The position numbers and the translations under genes were made by a program. A DNA stretch of 64,000 nucleotides, from NCBI GenBank assembly GCA_021324465.1, contig JAJPJB010000016.1, positions 25,134 to 89,133 of the forward strand, in the 5' to 3' direction. This document shows positions 1 through 8,054 of the stretch, one piece after another (the stretch's first letter is position 1; the number at the start of each line of letters is the position of its first letter). The notes beneath the pieces were generated by a model. That model did not search any database. It was not told where the DNA came from and saw only the letters and a program-made list of their open reading frames with translations. This DNA comes from Hyphomicrobiaceae bacterium (GTDB lineage: Bacteria; Pseudomonadota; Alphaproteobacteria; Rhizobiales; Xanthobacteraceae).

Positions 1-225
1 GAAGCCGGCAAGAAGCGCGATGAGATCGCCTCCCATCTCGATCAGCAGTCGCTCGCCGCCGCAGAAGCGGCCGTACAAAAATGGACTGCGGCGCCGCAGC
101 CCGACGATGCCGTGAACGTCAAGGCGCCGCCCGGCGGCTGGGACGCGCAACAGCCCGCGCCCAAGGCAAAGCCGCGTGCCGCCTCAGCCGGCAAGCCCAT
201 CGCGCTTCAGCCGAAGGCGAACTAG
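1..225 (+). CDS. C-terminal end of a SEL1-repeat/localisation-factor-like protein (partial)
   Basis: An open frame enters from the left edge and stops at a TAG at 223-225, giving the last 74 residues of a protein. The piece begins with a helical, charged segment containing DEIASHLDQQSLAAAE, followed by a Pro/Ala/Lys-rich tail. A run resembling 'xR(D/E)xIAxxLxxxxLAxA' followed by a tryptophan is typical of the C-terminal end of Sel1-like repeat and PodJ-like proteins in Hyphomicrobiales. That family link is from memory. The body of the protein lies outside the window, so no function is assigned. Confidence 0.5.
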   Translation, partial: EAGKKRDEIASHLDQQSLAAAEAAVQKWTAAPQPDDAVNVKAPPGGWDAQQPAPKAKPRAASAGKPIALQPKAN

Positions 226-253
226 GCTCGGCGATTGCGGTGTCTGAGCCTAA

Positions 254-1027
254 CTAATCCGGCAGACAGCGCGCCGCCGGCACGGCATAGAGCCGCCGCT
301 CGCCCAGCATATGTGCGGTGAACGACAGCGCGCCGAACAGCGATACTACCGCGCCATCGCGCACATTGAGACCGCCGGCATAGGCGCCGAAAGCCGGCAT
401 GACCAAACGGCGGCCGTCGGTTGCAAAGCAACGCCGGCGCACGGCGCAGCCGCGCTGTGCGATACAGGCAAGCGGATGCAGATGGCCAGCGATCTCGCCG
501 TCGCATGGATCGGCGGACGGTTCGTGTCGCAGCGTCAGCGCGCCCAGCACGATGACTTCAGCGAAGCGGCCGCCGATATTCCTTGCAGGGTCGGGGTCAT
601 GATTGCCGGCAAGCCAGATCCAGTCGCGGCCGCGCTGCAATGCCATCAGCGCGCTGCGACTTGGCTGCGGCAGGCGCGCCGGCCCGCCGCCGTCATGAAA
701 ACTGTCGCCCAGCGCAATCACCAGCGCCGGCGCGTAACGCCCGATCAGCTGGGCAAGGCGGGCTAGCGTCGCGGTCGTGTCATAAGGCGGCAGCAAGACA
801 CCACGTGCGGCATAGGCCGAGCCCTTTTCCAGGTGCAGATCAGCGACCAGCAGAAGCTTTTCGTCGGGCCAATAGAGCGCGCCGAAGCGATCGGCGATGA
901 GCGTGGTGCCGGCAAGGACGATCTCGTCGTCCGCTCGTCCCGGCGAAAGCGGGGACACAGGCTGCTCGTCAAAAAGCGCCGGATCCCCGCTTGCGCGGGA
1001 ATAAGCAGCTGTTCCCCCGGCCCTCAC
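254..1027 (-). CDS. pdeM: Ligase-associated DNA damage response endonuclease PdeM (metallophosphoesterase)
   Basis: Calcineurin-like metallophosphoesterase. The metal-binding signature is present in order: DLHLEKG, ALGDSFHDGG, AGNHDPDP and GHLHP. This family accompanies the Lhr helicase, Exo nuclease and ATP-dependent ligase in a bacterial DNA repair cassette, and the helicase gene lies directly upstream here. The GTG at 1027 overlaps the helicase stop by four bases (GTGA), which suggests translational coupling and gives 257 residues. The family core, however, only starts at about residue 35 (EIVLAGTTLIADRFGALYWP). The preceding ~33 codons are the translation of a REP-like palindrome (934-1008), and no ATG lies close to the core. 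The start is therefore uncertain; GTG at 1027 or an in-frame GTG inside the repeat are the options. Confidence 0.85.
   Translation of the reverse strand: MRAGGTAAYSRASGDPALFDEQPVSPLSPGRADDEIVLAGTTLIADRFGALYWPDEKLLLVADLHLEKGSAYAARGVLLPPYDTTATLARLAQLIGRYAPALVIALGDSFHDGGGPARLPQPSRSALMALQRGRDWIWLAGNHDPDPARNIGGRFAEVIVLGALTLRHEPSADPCDGEIAGHLHPLACIAQRGCAVRRRCFATDGRRLVMPAFGAYAGGLNVRDGAVVSLFGALSFTAHMLGERRLYAVPAARCLPD
934..1008. repeat. REP-like palindromic element overlapping the 5' end of pdeM
   Basis: Two inverted half-sites, TCCCGGCGAAAGCGGGGA and TCCCCGCTTGCGCGGGA, are separated by about 33 bases. The reverse complement of the second matches the first apart from one or two positions. A degraded relative lies at 9536-9604. 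GC-rich intergenic palindromes of this look are common in Bradyrhizobium-type genomes. This copy is read through in frame between the helicase stop and the conserved part of pdeM. Confidence 0.7.
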
Positions 1028-3570
1028 TGCATCGCCTCCCTGACCAGCTCCTCTTCGCTTTCGGCGAGCAGCGCTTCGGCGGCCTCGCCATAGACCGCCT
1101 CGCGCCCGATCTCGAGCATCACCGGCACCGCGAGCGGCGACACATGATCCAGCGCTTTATGGACGATTCGGCCCTTGATGCGCGAGAGCATTTCGCCGAG
1201 CCGGCGCACGTCGAGAAGCCCGGTCGCGGCGTCGGCCCGGGCGGCGCGCAACAGCACATGATCCGGCTGATGGCTGCGCAGCACGTCATAGACGAGATCG
1301 GTCGAGATCGTGACCTGACGGCGCGATTTCTCCTTTCCCGGAAAGCGCCGCTCGATCAGACCTGCGATAATGGCGCAATTGCGGAAGGTGCGCTTCATCA
1401 ACGCCGATTCGGCGAGCCAAGCTTCAAGATCGTCGCCCAGCATGTCCTCGTCGAACAAAGCCGCGAGCGATAATTCACCGCGCGCGATGCGCAACGCCAC
1501 ATCGCCGAGGCCCCAGACCGCGAGCGCGTATTCATTAGCGACAAAGCCGAGCGGCCGCAGGCGTGCGCGCTCGAGCCGGCGCGTCAGCAGCATGCCCAGC
1601 GTCTGATGCGCGAGCCGGCCTTCGAACGGATAGCACACCAGATACGACTTGTTGGCGCGCGGGAACGTCTCGACCAGAAGCTCGCGCCGTCCGGGCACCT
1701 GCGAGCGCCATTTCTGGATTTCCAGCCACTCGCGCACCTGCTCGGGCAATTGCCGCCAGGCTTGCGGATCGGAGATGATGGCCCGCACGCGGTCGGCGAG
1801 ATAGGTCGAAAGCGGAAATTTGCCGCCCTCATAGGCGGGCACTTTGGGGTCTTCGGAGGTGGTGCGCGATACGTAGACCTCCTCCTCGACCAGGGCTTCG
1901 TATTTGAGGACCTCGCCGGCAAAGACGAACGTGTCCCCGGGCACCATGGTCTCGACAAAATATTCTTCGACCTGGCCGAGCAGCCGGCCGCCGCGCGGAA
2001 TCATCTTTGAGGCGCGCGAGCGAAGGAGCCGCACTTTGAGCATGTCGGCTTCGACAATGGTGCCGACATTGAGGCGATAGCGCTGCGCCACATTCGGATT
2101 GGCGACGCGCCAGGCGCCGTCCTTGCCCCGGCGGATGCGGGCGAAGCACTCATAGGCTTTCAGCGCATAGCCGCCGGTGGCGACGAAATCGACCACAGCA
2201 TCGAAGTCGGCGCGCGCAAGCTGCGCATAAGGCGCAGCGGTCGTCACCTCGGCATAGAGTTCATCGCTGTGGAACGGCGCGCCGCAGGCACAGCTCAACA
2301 CGTGCTGGGCCAGCACATCGAGCGCGCCGATGCGCGGCGCCGGCGTGTCCTGCGCATTCTCCGCGATCGCCTCAATCGCGGCGCGGCACTCCAGCACTTC
2401 GAAGCGATTCGCCGGAATGAGCACGCCTTCCGAGGCCTCGTCCATGCGGTGATTGGCTCTGCCGATACGCTGCAGCAGTCGAGAGGCGCCCTTCGGCGCG
2501 CCGACATTGATCACGAGATCGACGTCTCCCCAGTCGACACCGAGGTCGAGTGAAGATGTGCAGACAACGGCGCGCAGACGCCCGGTCGTCATCGCCGCTT
2601 CGACCTTACGCCGCTGCGCCACGTCGAGCGAGCCGTGATGCAATGCGATCGCGAGATTGTCGTCGTTGATGTGCCAGAGATCCTGAAAAATGCCTTCGGC
2701 CTGGCTGCGCGTATTGACAAAGACGAGCGTCGTGCGATGCGCCTTGATCAGCGCATAGATCTCGCCCAGCGCGTAGCGCGCCGAATGGCTGGCCCAGGGC
2801 AGATGTTCGCGTGAATCGAGCATGACGACATGCGGCGCGGCGCCGCCTTCGGCCATGATCAGATCGGCACGCGAACCGCCCGGCTGGTCCTGCGGCACCA
2901 TGAAGCGGCAGAGATCGTCTGGCTCGGCAACGGTCGCTGAGAGGCCGATGCTCGCCAGATGCGGCGCCAGACGAAACAGTCGCGCCAATCCCAGCGACAG
3001 CAGATCGCCGCGCTTGGAGGTCACCAGGGCGTGCAATTCGTCGAGGATGATCCGCCGCAGCGCGCCGAACAGATAAGGGGCGTCCGCGGAGGCCAACAGC
3101 AGCGCCACCTGCTCCGGCGTCGTTAACAGGATGTCCGGCGGATCGCGGCGCTGGCGCTGCCGCTTCGAGGTCGGCGTGTCGCCGGTGCGCGTTTCGATAC
3201 GAATGGGCAGGCGCATTTCGGCAATCGGCGCTTCCAGATTGCGCGCGATATCGACGGCAAGCGCCTTGAGCGGCGAAATGTAGAGCGTGTGCAGGCCGCC
3301 CGCGCGCCTCGCCTCGCGGCCCATCGAGATGCGACGCCGGCGCTCGGCCGGACGCTCTTGCGCTTGCGCCGCGCCGCTCAGCTCAACCAGGCTCGGCAGA
3401 AAGCCAGCAAGCGTCTTGCCGCCGCCGGTCGGCGCGATCAGCAGGACCGAGCGGCCGGCTTGCGCCTTGGCCAGAAGCTCCAGCTGATGGGCGCGCAGCC
3501 TCCAGCCACGGCTGGCGAACCAGCGGGTGAACGGCTCGGGCAGGATTGAGGCGCGTTCGAGAACAGTCAC
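1024..3570 (-). CDS. Ligase-associated DNA damage response DEXH-box helicase (Lhr-like)
   Basis: An SF2 helicase of about 848 residues, close to the usual size of the bacterial ligase-associated Lhr core. Visible motifs are Walker A (APTGGGKT, about residue 46), the DEXH box as LDELHAL, GLSATV (motif III), TSSLDLGVDWGDVDLV and QRIGRANHR (motif VI), followed by the long Lhr C-terminal region. An Arg/Ala-rich insertion (around AQERPAERRRRISMGREARR) lies between motifs I and Ia. The frame is open further upstream, but GTG at 3570 overlaps the stop of the upstream methyltransferase gene (GTGA) and immediately precedes the family-like N-terminus, so I take it as the start. It lies between the methyltransferase and pdeM in a coupled minus-strand operon. 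It probably unwinds DNA for repair with the ligase and nucleases. Confidence 0.93.
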   Translation of the reverse strand: MTVLERASILPEPFTRWFASRGWRLRAHQLELLAKAQAGRSVLLIAPTGGGKTLAGFLPSLVELSGAAQAQERPAERRRRISMGREARRAGGLHTLYISPLKALAVDIARNLEAPIAEMRLPIRIETRTGDTPTSKRQRQRRDPPDILLTTPEQVALLLASADAPYLFGALRRIILDELHALVTSKRGDLLSLGLARLFRLAPHLASIGLSATVAEPDDLCRFMVPQDQPGGSRADLIMAEGGAAPHVVMLDSREHLPWASHSARYALGEIYALIKAHRTTLVFVNTRSQAEGIFQDLWHINDDNLAIALHHGSLDVAQRRKVEAAMTTGRLRAVVCTSSLDLGVDWGDVDLVINVGAPKGASRLLQRIGRANHRMDEASEGVLIPANRFEVLECRAAIEAIAENAQDTPAPRIGALDVLAQHVLSCACGAPFHSDELYAEVTTAAPYAQLARADFDAVVDFVATGGYALKAYECFARIRRGKDGAWRVANPNVAQRYRLNVGTIVEADMLKVRLLRSRASKMIPRGGRLLGQVEEYFVETMVPGDTFVFAGEVLKYEALVEEEVYVSRTTSEDPKVPAYEGGKFPLSTYLADRVRAIISDPQAWRQLPEQVREWLEIQKWRSQVPGRRELLVETFPRANKSYLVCYPFEGRLAHQTLGMLLTRRLERARLRPLGFVANEYALAVWGLGDVALRIARGELSLAALFDEDMLGDDLEAWLAESALMKRTFRNCAIIAGLIERRFPGKEKSRRQVTISTDLVYDVLRSHQPDHVLLRAARADAATGLLDVRRLGEMLSRIKGRIVHKALDHVSPLAVPVMLEIGREAVYGEAAEALLAESEEELVREAMQ

Positions 3571-4535
3571 ACGACAGAGGTAGCCCGTGCCCGCAGCGCG
3601 GTCGAGGGCTCCGCGACCACGGCGAGACCTTCGACCGGAACGCCCCTCTCCGTGCGCGCCGTGGCTGCGGAGAGGGTCAGCAAACTTAGTCCGGCGTCGG
3701 CAAGACATGCACGCAGATAGGCCGCGCCGTGCGCAAAGCGCAGCGTCGGGAGAAGTTTTGTGCCCGCGCCGGAATGGGTTTCGACCGTGAAGGCCAGCAC
3801 GCCGTTAGGTGCGAGAATTCCGGCGATACCGGCAATGATCGGCGCAAGATCGTTGACATAGACAAAGACGTCTGCGGCGAGGACGAGTTCGTATTTCCCG
3901 CAAGCGGCATCCGCCAGAAAATCTTCGATCTTGGCGACGTGCGTCTGGTCATAGATGCGCTTCTCGTTCGCCTTGGTAATCATGGCGGGCGACAGATCGA
4001 TGCCGACGAGTCGATCGACAAATGGACGAAACGCTTCACCAGCCAAACCTGTGCCACAGCCGAGATCAAGCGCGCTCGCGAAATGAAAAGGCCGGCCGCG
4101 CTCGCGCATGGCGCCTTCTATCGCCTGACACAGAATCGCCGGGCCGCGATAGTGCAGATGCTCGGTCAGCGCCGTGTCGTAGCGGGCGGCATATTGGTCG
4201 AACAGCCGCCGCACATAGGTTTCAGTCATGGCCGGCGCCGTGTCTCCACCATTCAGCCGCGCGAGCTGCAGCCGCGCACCGTGATAGTCCTCCGGGTCGA
4301 ACTCGCTGGCCTGCACAAAGGCGGCGACGGCGCCCGAGCGATCGCCGAGCCGGTCGCGAATGGCGCCAAGCGCGAACCAGGCGGTGGCGAAGCGCGGCGC
4401 GATCTCGAGAGTTTGTTGCAAAATATCGGCGGCGCCCTCGAAATCACCCCGCGCGGCCAGATCGACCGCGAGCTTGTAGCGCCGGTCGGCGATCAGATCG
4501 CCGCAGGACACGAACAGAGGGCCGGTATCGGTCAT
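3567..4535 (-). CDS. TPR-containing class I SAM-dependent methyltransferase
   Basis: A 322-residue protein. Residues about 15-100 form two to three TPR-like helical hairpins (around LAARGDFEGAADILQQTLEI and WFALGAIRDRLGDRSGAVAAF). Residues about 110-300 are a Rossmann-type methyltransferase with SAM motif I DLGCGTGLAGEAF and a later VLAADVFVYVNDL segment. It resembles predicted TPR methyltransferases annotated as trans-aconitate- or biotin-synthesis-like; the substrate is unknown. It is the first gene of the leftward arm of the DNA repair locus, and its stop overlaps the helicase start by four bases. Co-translation with lhr and pdeM suggests a functional link that is, to my knowledge, uncharacterised. 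Confidence 0.85.
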   Translation of the reverse strand: MTDTGPLFVSCGDLIADRRYKLAVDLAARGDFEGAADILQQTLEIAPRFATAWFALGAIRDRLGDRSGAVAAFVQASEFDPEDYHGARLQLARLNGGDTAPAMTETYVRRLFDQYAARYDTALTEHLHYRGPAILCQAIEGAMRERGRPFHFASALDLGCGTGLAGEAFRPFVDRLVGIDLSPAMITKANEKRIYDQTHVAKIEDFLADAACGKYELVLAADVFVYVNDLAPIIAGIAGILAPNGVLAFTVETHSGAGTKLLPTLRFAHGAAYLRACLADAGLSLLTLSAATARTERGVPVEGLAVVAEPSTALRARATSVV

Positions 4536-4553
4536 CGAGACTCCAAAGCATCA

Positions 4554-4583
4554 TTGCGGGGCCGGCGCAGCCGGAGCCCGCAA
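4554..4583. repeat. Palindromic hairpin between divergent repair arms
   Basis: TTGCGGGGCCGGC and GCCGGAGCCCGCAA form a strong GC hairpin with a three-base loop, followed by AATCCATCC. The flanks (TCATTGCGGG...CGCAATCCATCC) match the 'cattgc...gcaatcc' family also seen at 29924-29958 and 30317-30350. It sits in the roughly 155-base gap between the methyltransferase start and the exonuclease start, where promoters for both arms must lie. Confidence 0.65.
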
Positions 4584-4689
4584 TCCATCCTCACTGACAG
4601 GGCAAGTCCTGCGCCGGCGCGGTGGCTAGGGATTGCGGACGGCCGCTGAGGCGGCTTCCGGAAGGACGCGGAGAGTTTATCTAATCGGC

Positions 4690-5730
4690 ATGCGCCCTGA
4701 AGACATCCTCCTGCCGACGGCGGCCGGCGTGTGCTGCAGCCGCGGCGGCTTTCATATCGACCCGACGCGGATTGTCGAGCGGGCATTGATCACCCATGCC
4801 CATTCCGACCATGCGCGCGCGGGCCACGGCGCCGTGCTGGCGACACAGCAGACGCTCGATCTGATGCGGCTTCGCTACGGCGACAATTTTGCGGGCCGCA
4901 CGCAGGCCATCCGCTATGGCGAGAGTGTCAGGCTCGACGGCGTCACGGTCACCTTCCATCCGGCCGGCCATGTGCTCGGTTCGGCGCAGATCGCCGTCGA
5001 AGCGAACGGGCTGCGCATCGTCGCTTCGGGCGACTACAAGAACGTGGCCGATCCGACCTGTGCGCCGTTCGCGCTGGTGCGCTGCGACGTGTTCATCACC
5101 GAGGCGACCTTTGCGCTGCCAGTGTTCCGGCACGGTGACCCGGCTGCCGAGATCAACAAGCTCCTGCGCTCGGTGGCTTTGTTTCCGGAGCGTGCCCATC
5201 TGGTCGGCGCCTATTCGCTCGGCAAGGCACAGCGGCTGATCGCGCTGTTGCGCCTGGCCGGCTACACCGCGCCAATCTATTTGCACGGCGCCATGGAGAA
5301 AATCACGGATTATTACGTCGCGCGCGGCATTCCGCTCGGCGAGTTGCGCCTGGTGCGCGGCGCAACCAAGGCCGATCTCGCCGGCGCGATCACCATCTGC
5401 CCGCCCGCGGCCTTGAACGATTTGTGGACGCGGCGCTTTCCCGAGCCGCTTGCCGCCTTTGCCTCCGGCTGGATGCGGGTGCGGGCGCGCGCCCGGCAGC
5501 AGGGCGTCGCGTTGCCGCTGGTCATTTCCGACCATGCCGATTGGGACGGCCTCACCGCCACCATCGCCGCGACCGGGGCCGGCGAAATCTGGGTCACGCA
5601 CGGCCAGGAGGATGCGCTGGTGCATTGGTGCACGGCGCGCGGCCTCAAGGCGCGGCCGCTCGATATTGTCGGCTACGGCGATGAGGATGAGACGGATGCG
5701 GCCGAGGCGACCAGCGAAGAGCCGTCATGA
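4690..5730 (+). CDS. Ligase-associated DNA damage response exonuclease (metallo-beta-lactamase fold)
   Basis: A 346-residue protein starting at ATG 4690; the frame extends to a TTG at 4633, but that stretch looks non-coding. It belongs to the metallo-beta-lactamase/beta-CASP nuclease group (SNM1/CPSF-like). The metal-binding motif THAHSDHARAGH is at residues 35-46, a FHPAGHVLGS segment follows, then SGDYKN, and near the C-terminus SDHADWDGL. This is the Exo partner of the Lhr-Lig-Exo-PdeM repair cassette. The stop overlaps the start of the ligase gene (ATGA at 5727-5730), so the two are translationally coupled. It probably trims DNA ends before ligation. Confidence 0.93.
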   Translation: MRPEDILLPTAAGVCCSRGGFHIDPTRIVERALITHAHSDHARAGHGAVLATQQTLDLMRLRYGDNFAGRTQAIRYGESVRLDGVTVTFHPAGHVLGSAQIAVEANGLRIVASGDYKNVADPTCAPFALVRCDVFITEATFALPVFRHGDPAAEINKLLRSVALFPERAHLVGAYSLGKAQRLIALLRLAGYTAPIYLHGAMEKITDYYVARGIPLGELRLVRGATKADLAGAITICPPAALNDLWTRRFPEPLAAFASGWMRVRARARQQGVALPLVISDHADWDGLTATIAATGAGEIWVTHGQEDALVHWCTARGLKARPLDIVGYGDEDETDAAEATSEEPS

Positions 5731-7394
5731 ACCGTTTCGCCGAATTGTTGGATTGCCTTGCCTATGAGCCCGCGCGCAACGCCAAGCTCCGTTTGATCAC
5801 CGACTATTTTCGCTCCGCCGGCGACCCTGAGCGCGGCTGGGCGCTGGCCGCGCTGACCGGAAGCTTGAGCTTCCCCCACGCCAAGGCCGGCCTTATTCGC
5901 AGCCTGATTGCCGAGCGCGCCGATCCGGTGCTGTTCGAATTGTCGTACGATTATGTCGGCGATCTTTCGGAAACCGTCGCGCTGATGTGGCCGGTACCGT
6001 CCGCCCCGGCTGGCGGCGGAGGAAACATCTCCCTCACCGCTGTCATCGAGACACTCTCGTCATTGGGGAAAGCGCAATTGCCGCAGCAGCTCGCGCGCTG
6101 GCTCGATGCGCTCGACGAGACCGGCCGCTGGGCGCTGATCAAGCTCGTCACCGGCGGCTTGCGCGTCGGCGTCTCGGCGAGGCTTGCCAAAGCCGCGGTC
6201 GCTGCGCTGGGCGACAAGGATCCGCACGACATCGAGCTGCTCTGGCCGGGGCTAGCGCCGCCCTATCGCGAACTGTTCGCCTGGCTCGAAGGCCGCGGCG
6301 GCAAGCCAGTGACCGCGGATGTCGCGCCGTTCCGACCGCCTATGCTGGCGCATGCGCTCGAGGAGGCCGATCTTGCGCAGCTTACTGCCGCCGATTTCAT
6401 GGCGGAGTGGAAATGGGACGGCATTCGCGTGCAAGCGGTCGCGGCGCGCGGCTCACACGGCATGATCGCGCGGCTCTATTCGCGCACTGGCGAAGAGATT
6501 TCCAAGGGCTTTCCCGATTTGCTCGAAGCGCTGCACCTGCCCGGTGCTATCGACGGCGAACTGCTGATCATGCGCGAGCATCGCGTGCAGTCGTTCAATG
6601 TGCTGCAGCAGCGGCTCAACCGCAAAGCTGTCACGCCGAAACTGTTGGCCGAGTTTCCCGCGCATCTGCGCGCCTATGATCTGCTTGCCGACGACACAGA
6701 AGATTTGCGCGACTACTCCTTTGCCGAGCGCCGGAAACGGCTGGAGGATTTTGTTGCCCGGCTCAACGACGAGCGCGTCGACTTGTCGCCGCTGGTCAGA
6801 TTCAGCACCTGGGACGAGCTGTTCGCGGCGCGCAAGAACCCGGCATCGGCGGGCGCCGGTGAGGATGCCGCCGCCGTCGAAGGCGTCATGCTCAAGCGCC
6901 GCGATGCGCTTTATCTGCCCGGTCGGCCGAAAGGACCGTGGTGGAAATGGAAGCGCGACCCCTTCGTCATCGACGCGGTCTTGATGTATGCGCAGCGCGG
7001 TCATGGCAAGCGCTCGTCCTATTATTCCGACTACACGTTCGGCGTCTGGACCAATGGCAAAAGCGGCGACGAACTGGTGCCGGTCGGCAAAGCCTATTTC
7101 GGCTTCACCGACGAAGAGCTGTTGCAGATCGACCGCTTCGTTCGCCGCAACACTGTCGATCGCTTCGGGCCGGTGCGCGAGGTCGTGCACGAGCCCGATC
7201 AGGGGCTGGTGCTCGAGGTCGCCTTCGAGGGATTGCAACGCTCGACACGGCACAAATCGGGCCTGGCGATGCGCTTCCCGCGCATCAACCGGCTGCGCTG
7301 GGACAAGCCGCCGGGCGAAGCCGATCGGCTGGAGCGGCTCGAGACCATGATCGCGCGCATCGAGCAGGGCCGATTGCACGAGCATGCGTCGTGA
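5727..7394 (+). CDS. ATP-dependent DNA ligase of the Lhr-Exo-PdeM cassette
   Basis: A 555-residue ATP-dependent DNA ligase. The N-terminal ~200 residues form the helical DNA-binding domain. The nucleotidyltransferase motif I is EWKWDGIR with adenylated Lys229. Further motifs seen are RLYSRTGEEI (Ia/RxG), IDGELL (III), VEGVMLKR (IV) and GPWWKWKRD (V), followed by an OB-fold with DYTFGVW. Length and motif spacing fit the stand-alone ligases of the ligase-associated damage response, not LigD. It overlaps the exonuclease by four bases and its TGA overlaps the next gene's GTG, so an acetyltransferase gene is coupled behind it. Confidence 0.95.
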   Translation: MNRFAELLDCLAYEPARNAKLRLITDYFRSAGDPERGWALAALTGSLSFPHAKAGLIRSLIAERADPVLFELSYDYVGDLSETVALMWPVPSAPAGGGGNISLTAVIETLSSLGKAQLPQQLARWLDALDETGRWALIKLVTGGLRVGVSARLAKAAVAALGDKDPHDIELLWPGLAPPYRELFAWLEGRGGKPVTADVAPFRPPMLAHALEEADLAQLTAADFMAEWKWDGIRVQAVAARGSHGMIARLYSRTGEEISKGFPDLLEALHLPGAIDGELLIMREHRVQSFNVLQQRLNRKAVTPKLLAEFPAHLRAYDLLADDTEDLRDYSFAERRKRLEDFVARLNDERVDLSPLVRFSTWDELFAARKNPASAGAGEDAAAVEGVMLKRRDALYLPGRPKGPWWKWKRDPFVIDAVLMYAQRGHGKRSSYYSDYTFGVWTNGKSGDELVPVGKAYFGFTDEELLQIDRFVRRNTVDRFGPVREVVHEPDQGLVLEVAFEGLQRSTRHKSGLAMRFPRINRLRWDKPPGEADRLERLETMIARIEQGRLHEHAS

Positions 7395-7909
7395 CACCAG
7401 CCACGACGCGGCGCAATTTGCTGAAGCTTCGCCGCGCCGGGCCGCGCGATGTGGAGGCCATAGTGCGGCTTGAGCAAACGGCTTTTCGCGATCGGCGCTT
7501 TGCCGGGCATCTGCTGTCACGCGCAAGCTTCCGCCGCTTTCTCGTCTCGCGCAGCGCCGCTCTCATCATTGCCGATCTCGCCGGACAATTGGCCGGCTAT
7601 GCACTGGTGCTGTATCGGTCCGGTTCGCGCGTTGCGCGCATCTATTCAATCGGTGTCGACCCGGCCTTCCGTAGACGCGGTCTGGCGCGAACGCTGCTGA
7701 CCGCGGCCGAGCGACACGCCGCAGCGCGACATTGCCAAACCATGCGGCTCGAAGTGCGGGCGGACGACCCTGCCGCAATCGCGCTTTACAAGACATCCGG
7801 TTACCAGATGTTCGGCCGGCACGCAGGCTACTACGGCGACCGCGACGCGCTGCGCTACGAAAAGCCGCTCGCCCGGAAACAAAACCGCGGCCCTCGTATT
7901 GCCCCATAA
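7391..7909 (+). CDS. GNAT family N-acetyltransferase (RimI-like)
   Basis: A 172-residue GNAT protein. The start GTG at 7391 overlaps the ligase stop (GTGA); no internal ATG precedes the conserved fold. The acetyl-CoA motif A is IYSIGVDPAFRRRGLARTLL (the Q/RxxGxA loop), followed by MRLEVRADDPAAIALYKTSGY, the typical beta5-alpha4 segment. Family knowledge: GNAT proteins of this kind are often found next to RimK-type ATP-grasp proteins, and here a RimK-like gene follows 145 bases later. The pair is probably a peptide- or protein-modifying unit. Substrate unknown. Confidence 0.85.
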   Translation: MTPATTRRNLLKLRRAGPRDVEAIVRLEQTAFRDRRFAGHLLSRASFRRFLVSRSAALIIADLAGQLAGYALVLYRSGSRVARIYSIGVDPAFRRRGLARTLLTAAERHAAARHCQTMRLEVRADDPAAIALYKTSGYQMFGRHAGYYGDRDALRYEKPLARKQNRGPRIAP

Positions 7910-8054
7910 ATCGGCCTGACTTCGCACCGCGAATCGGCTTTGATGGCACGGGGTGTGCGCCGCGTTCTTAAAGATGGCATGCGCGCCGCGCTTGTTGCAA
8001 AGGCATGATCGGTCTCAGCTCGTCTTCTCGCTGTCACAGGAAAGGAATCCGCCC

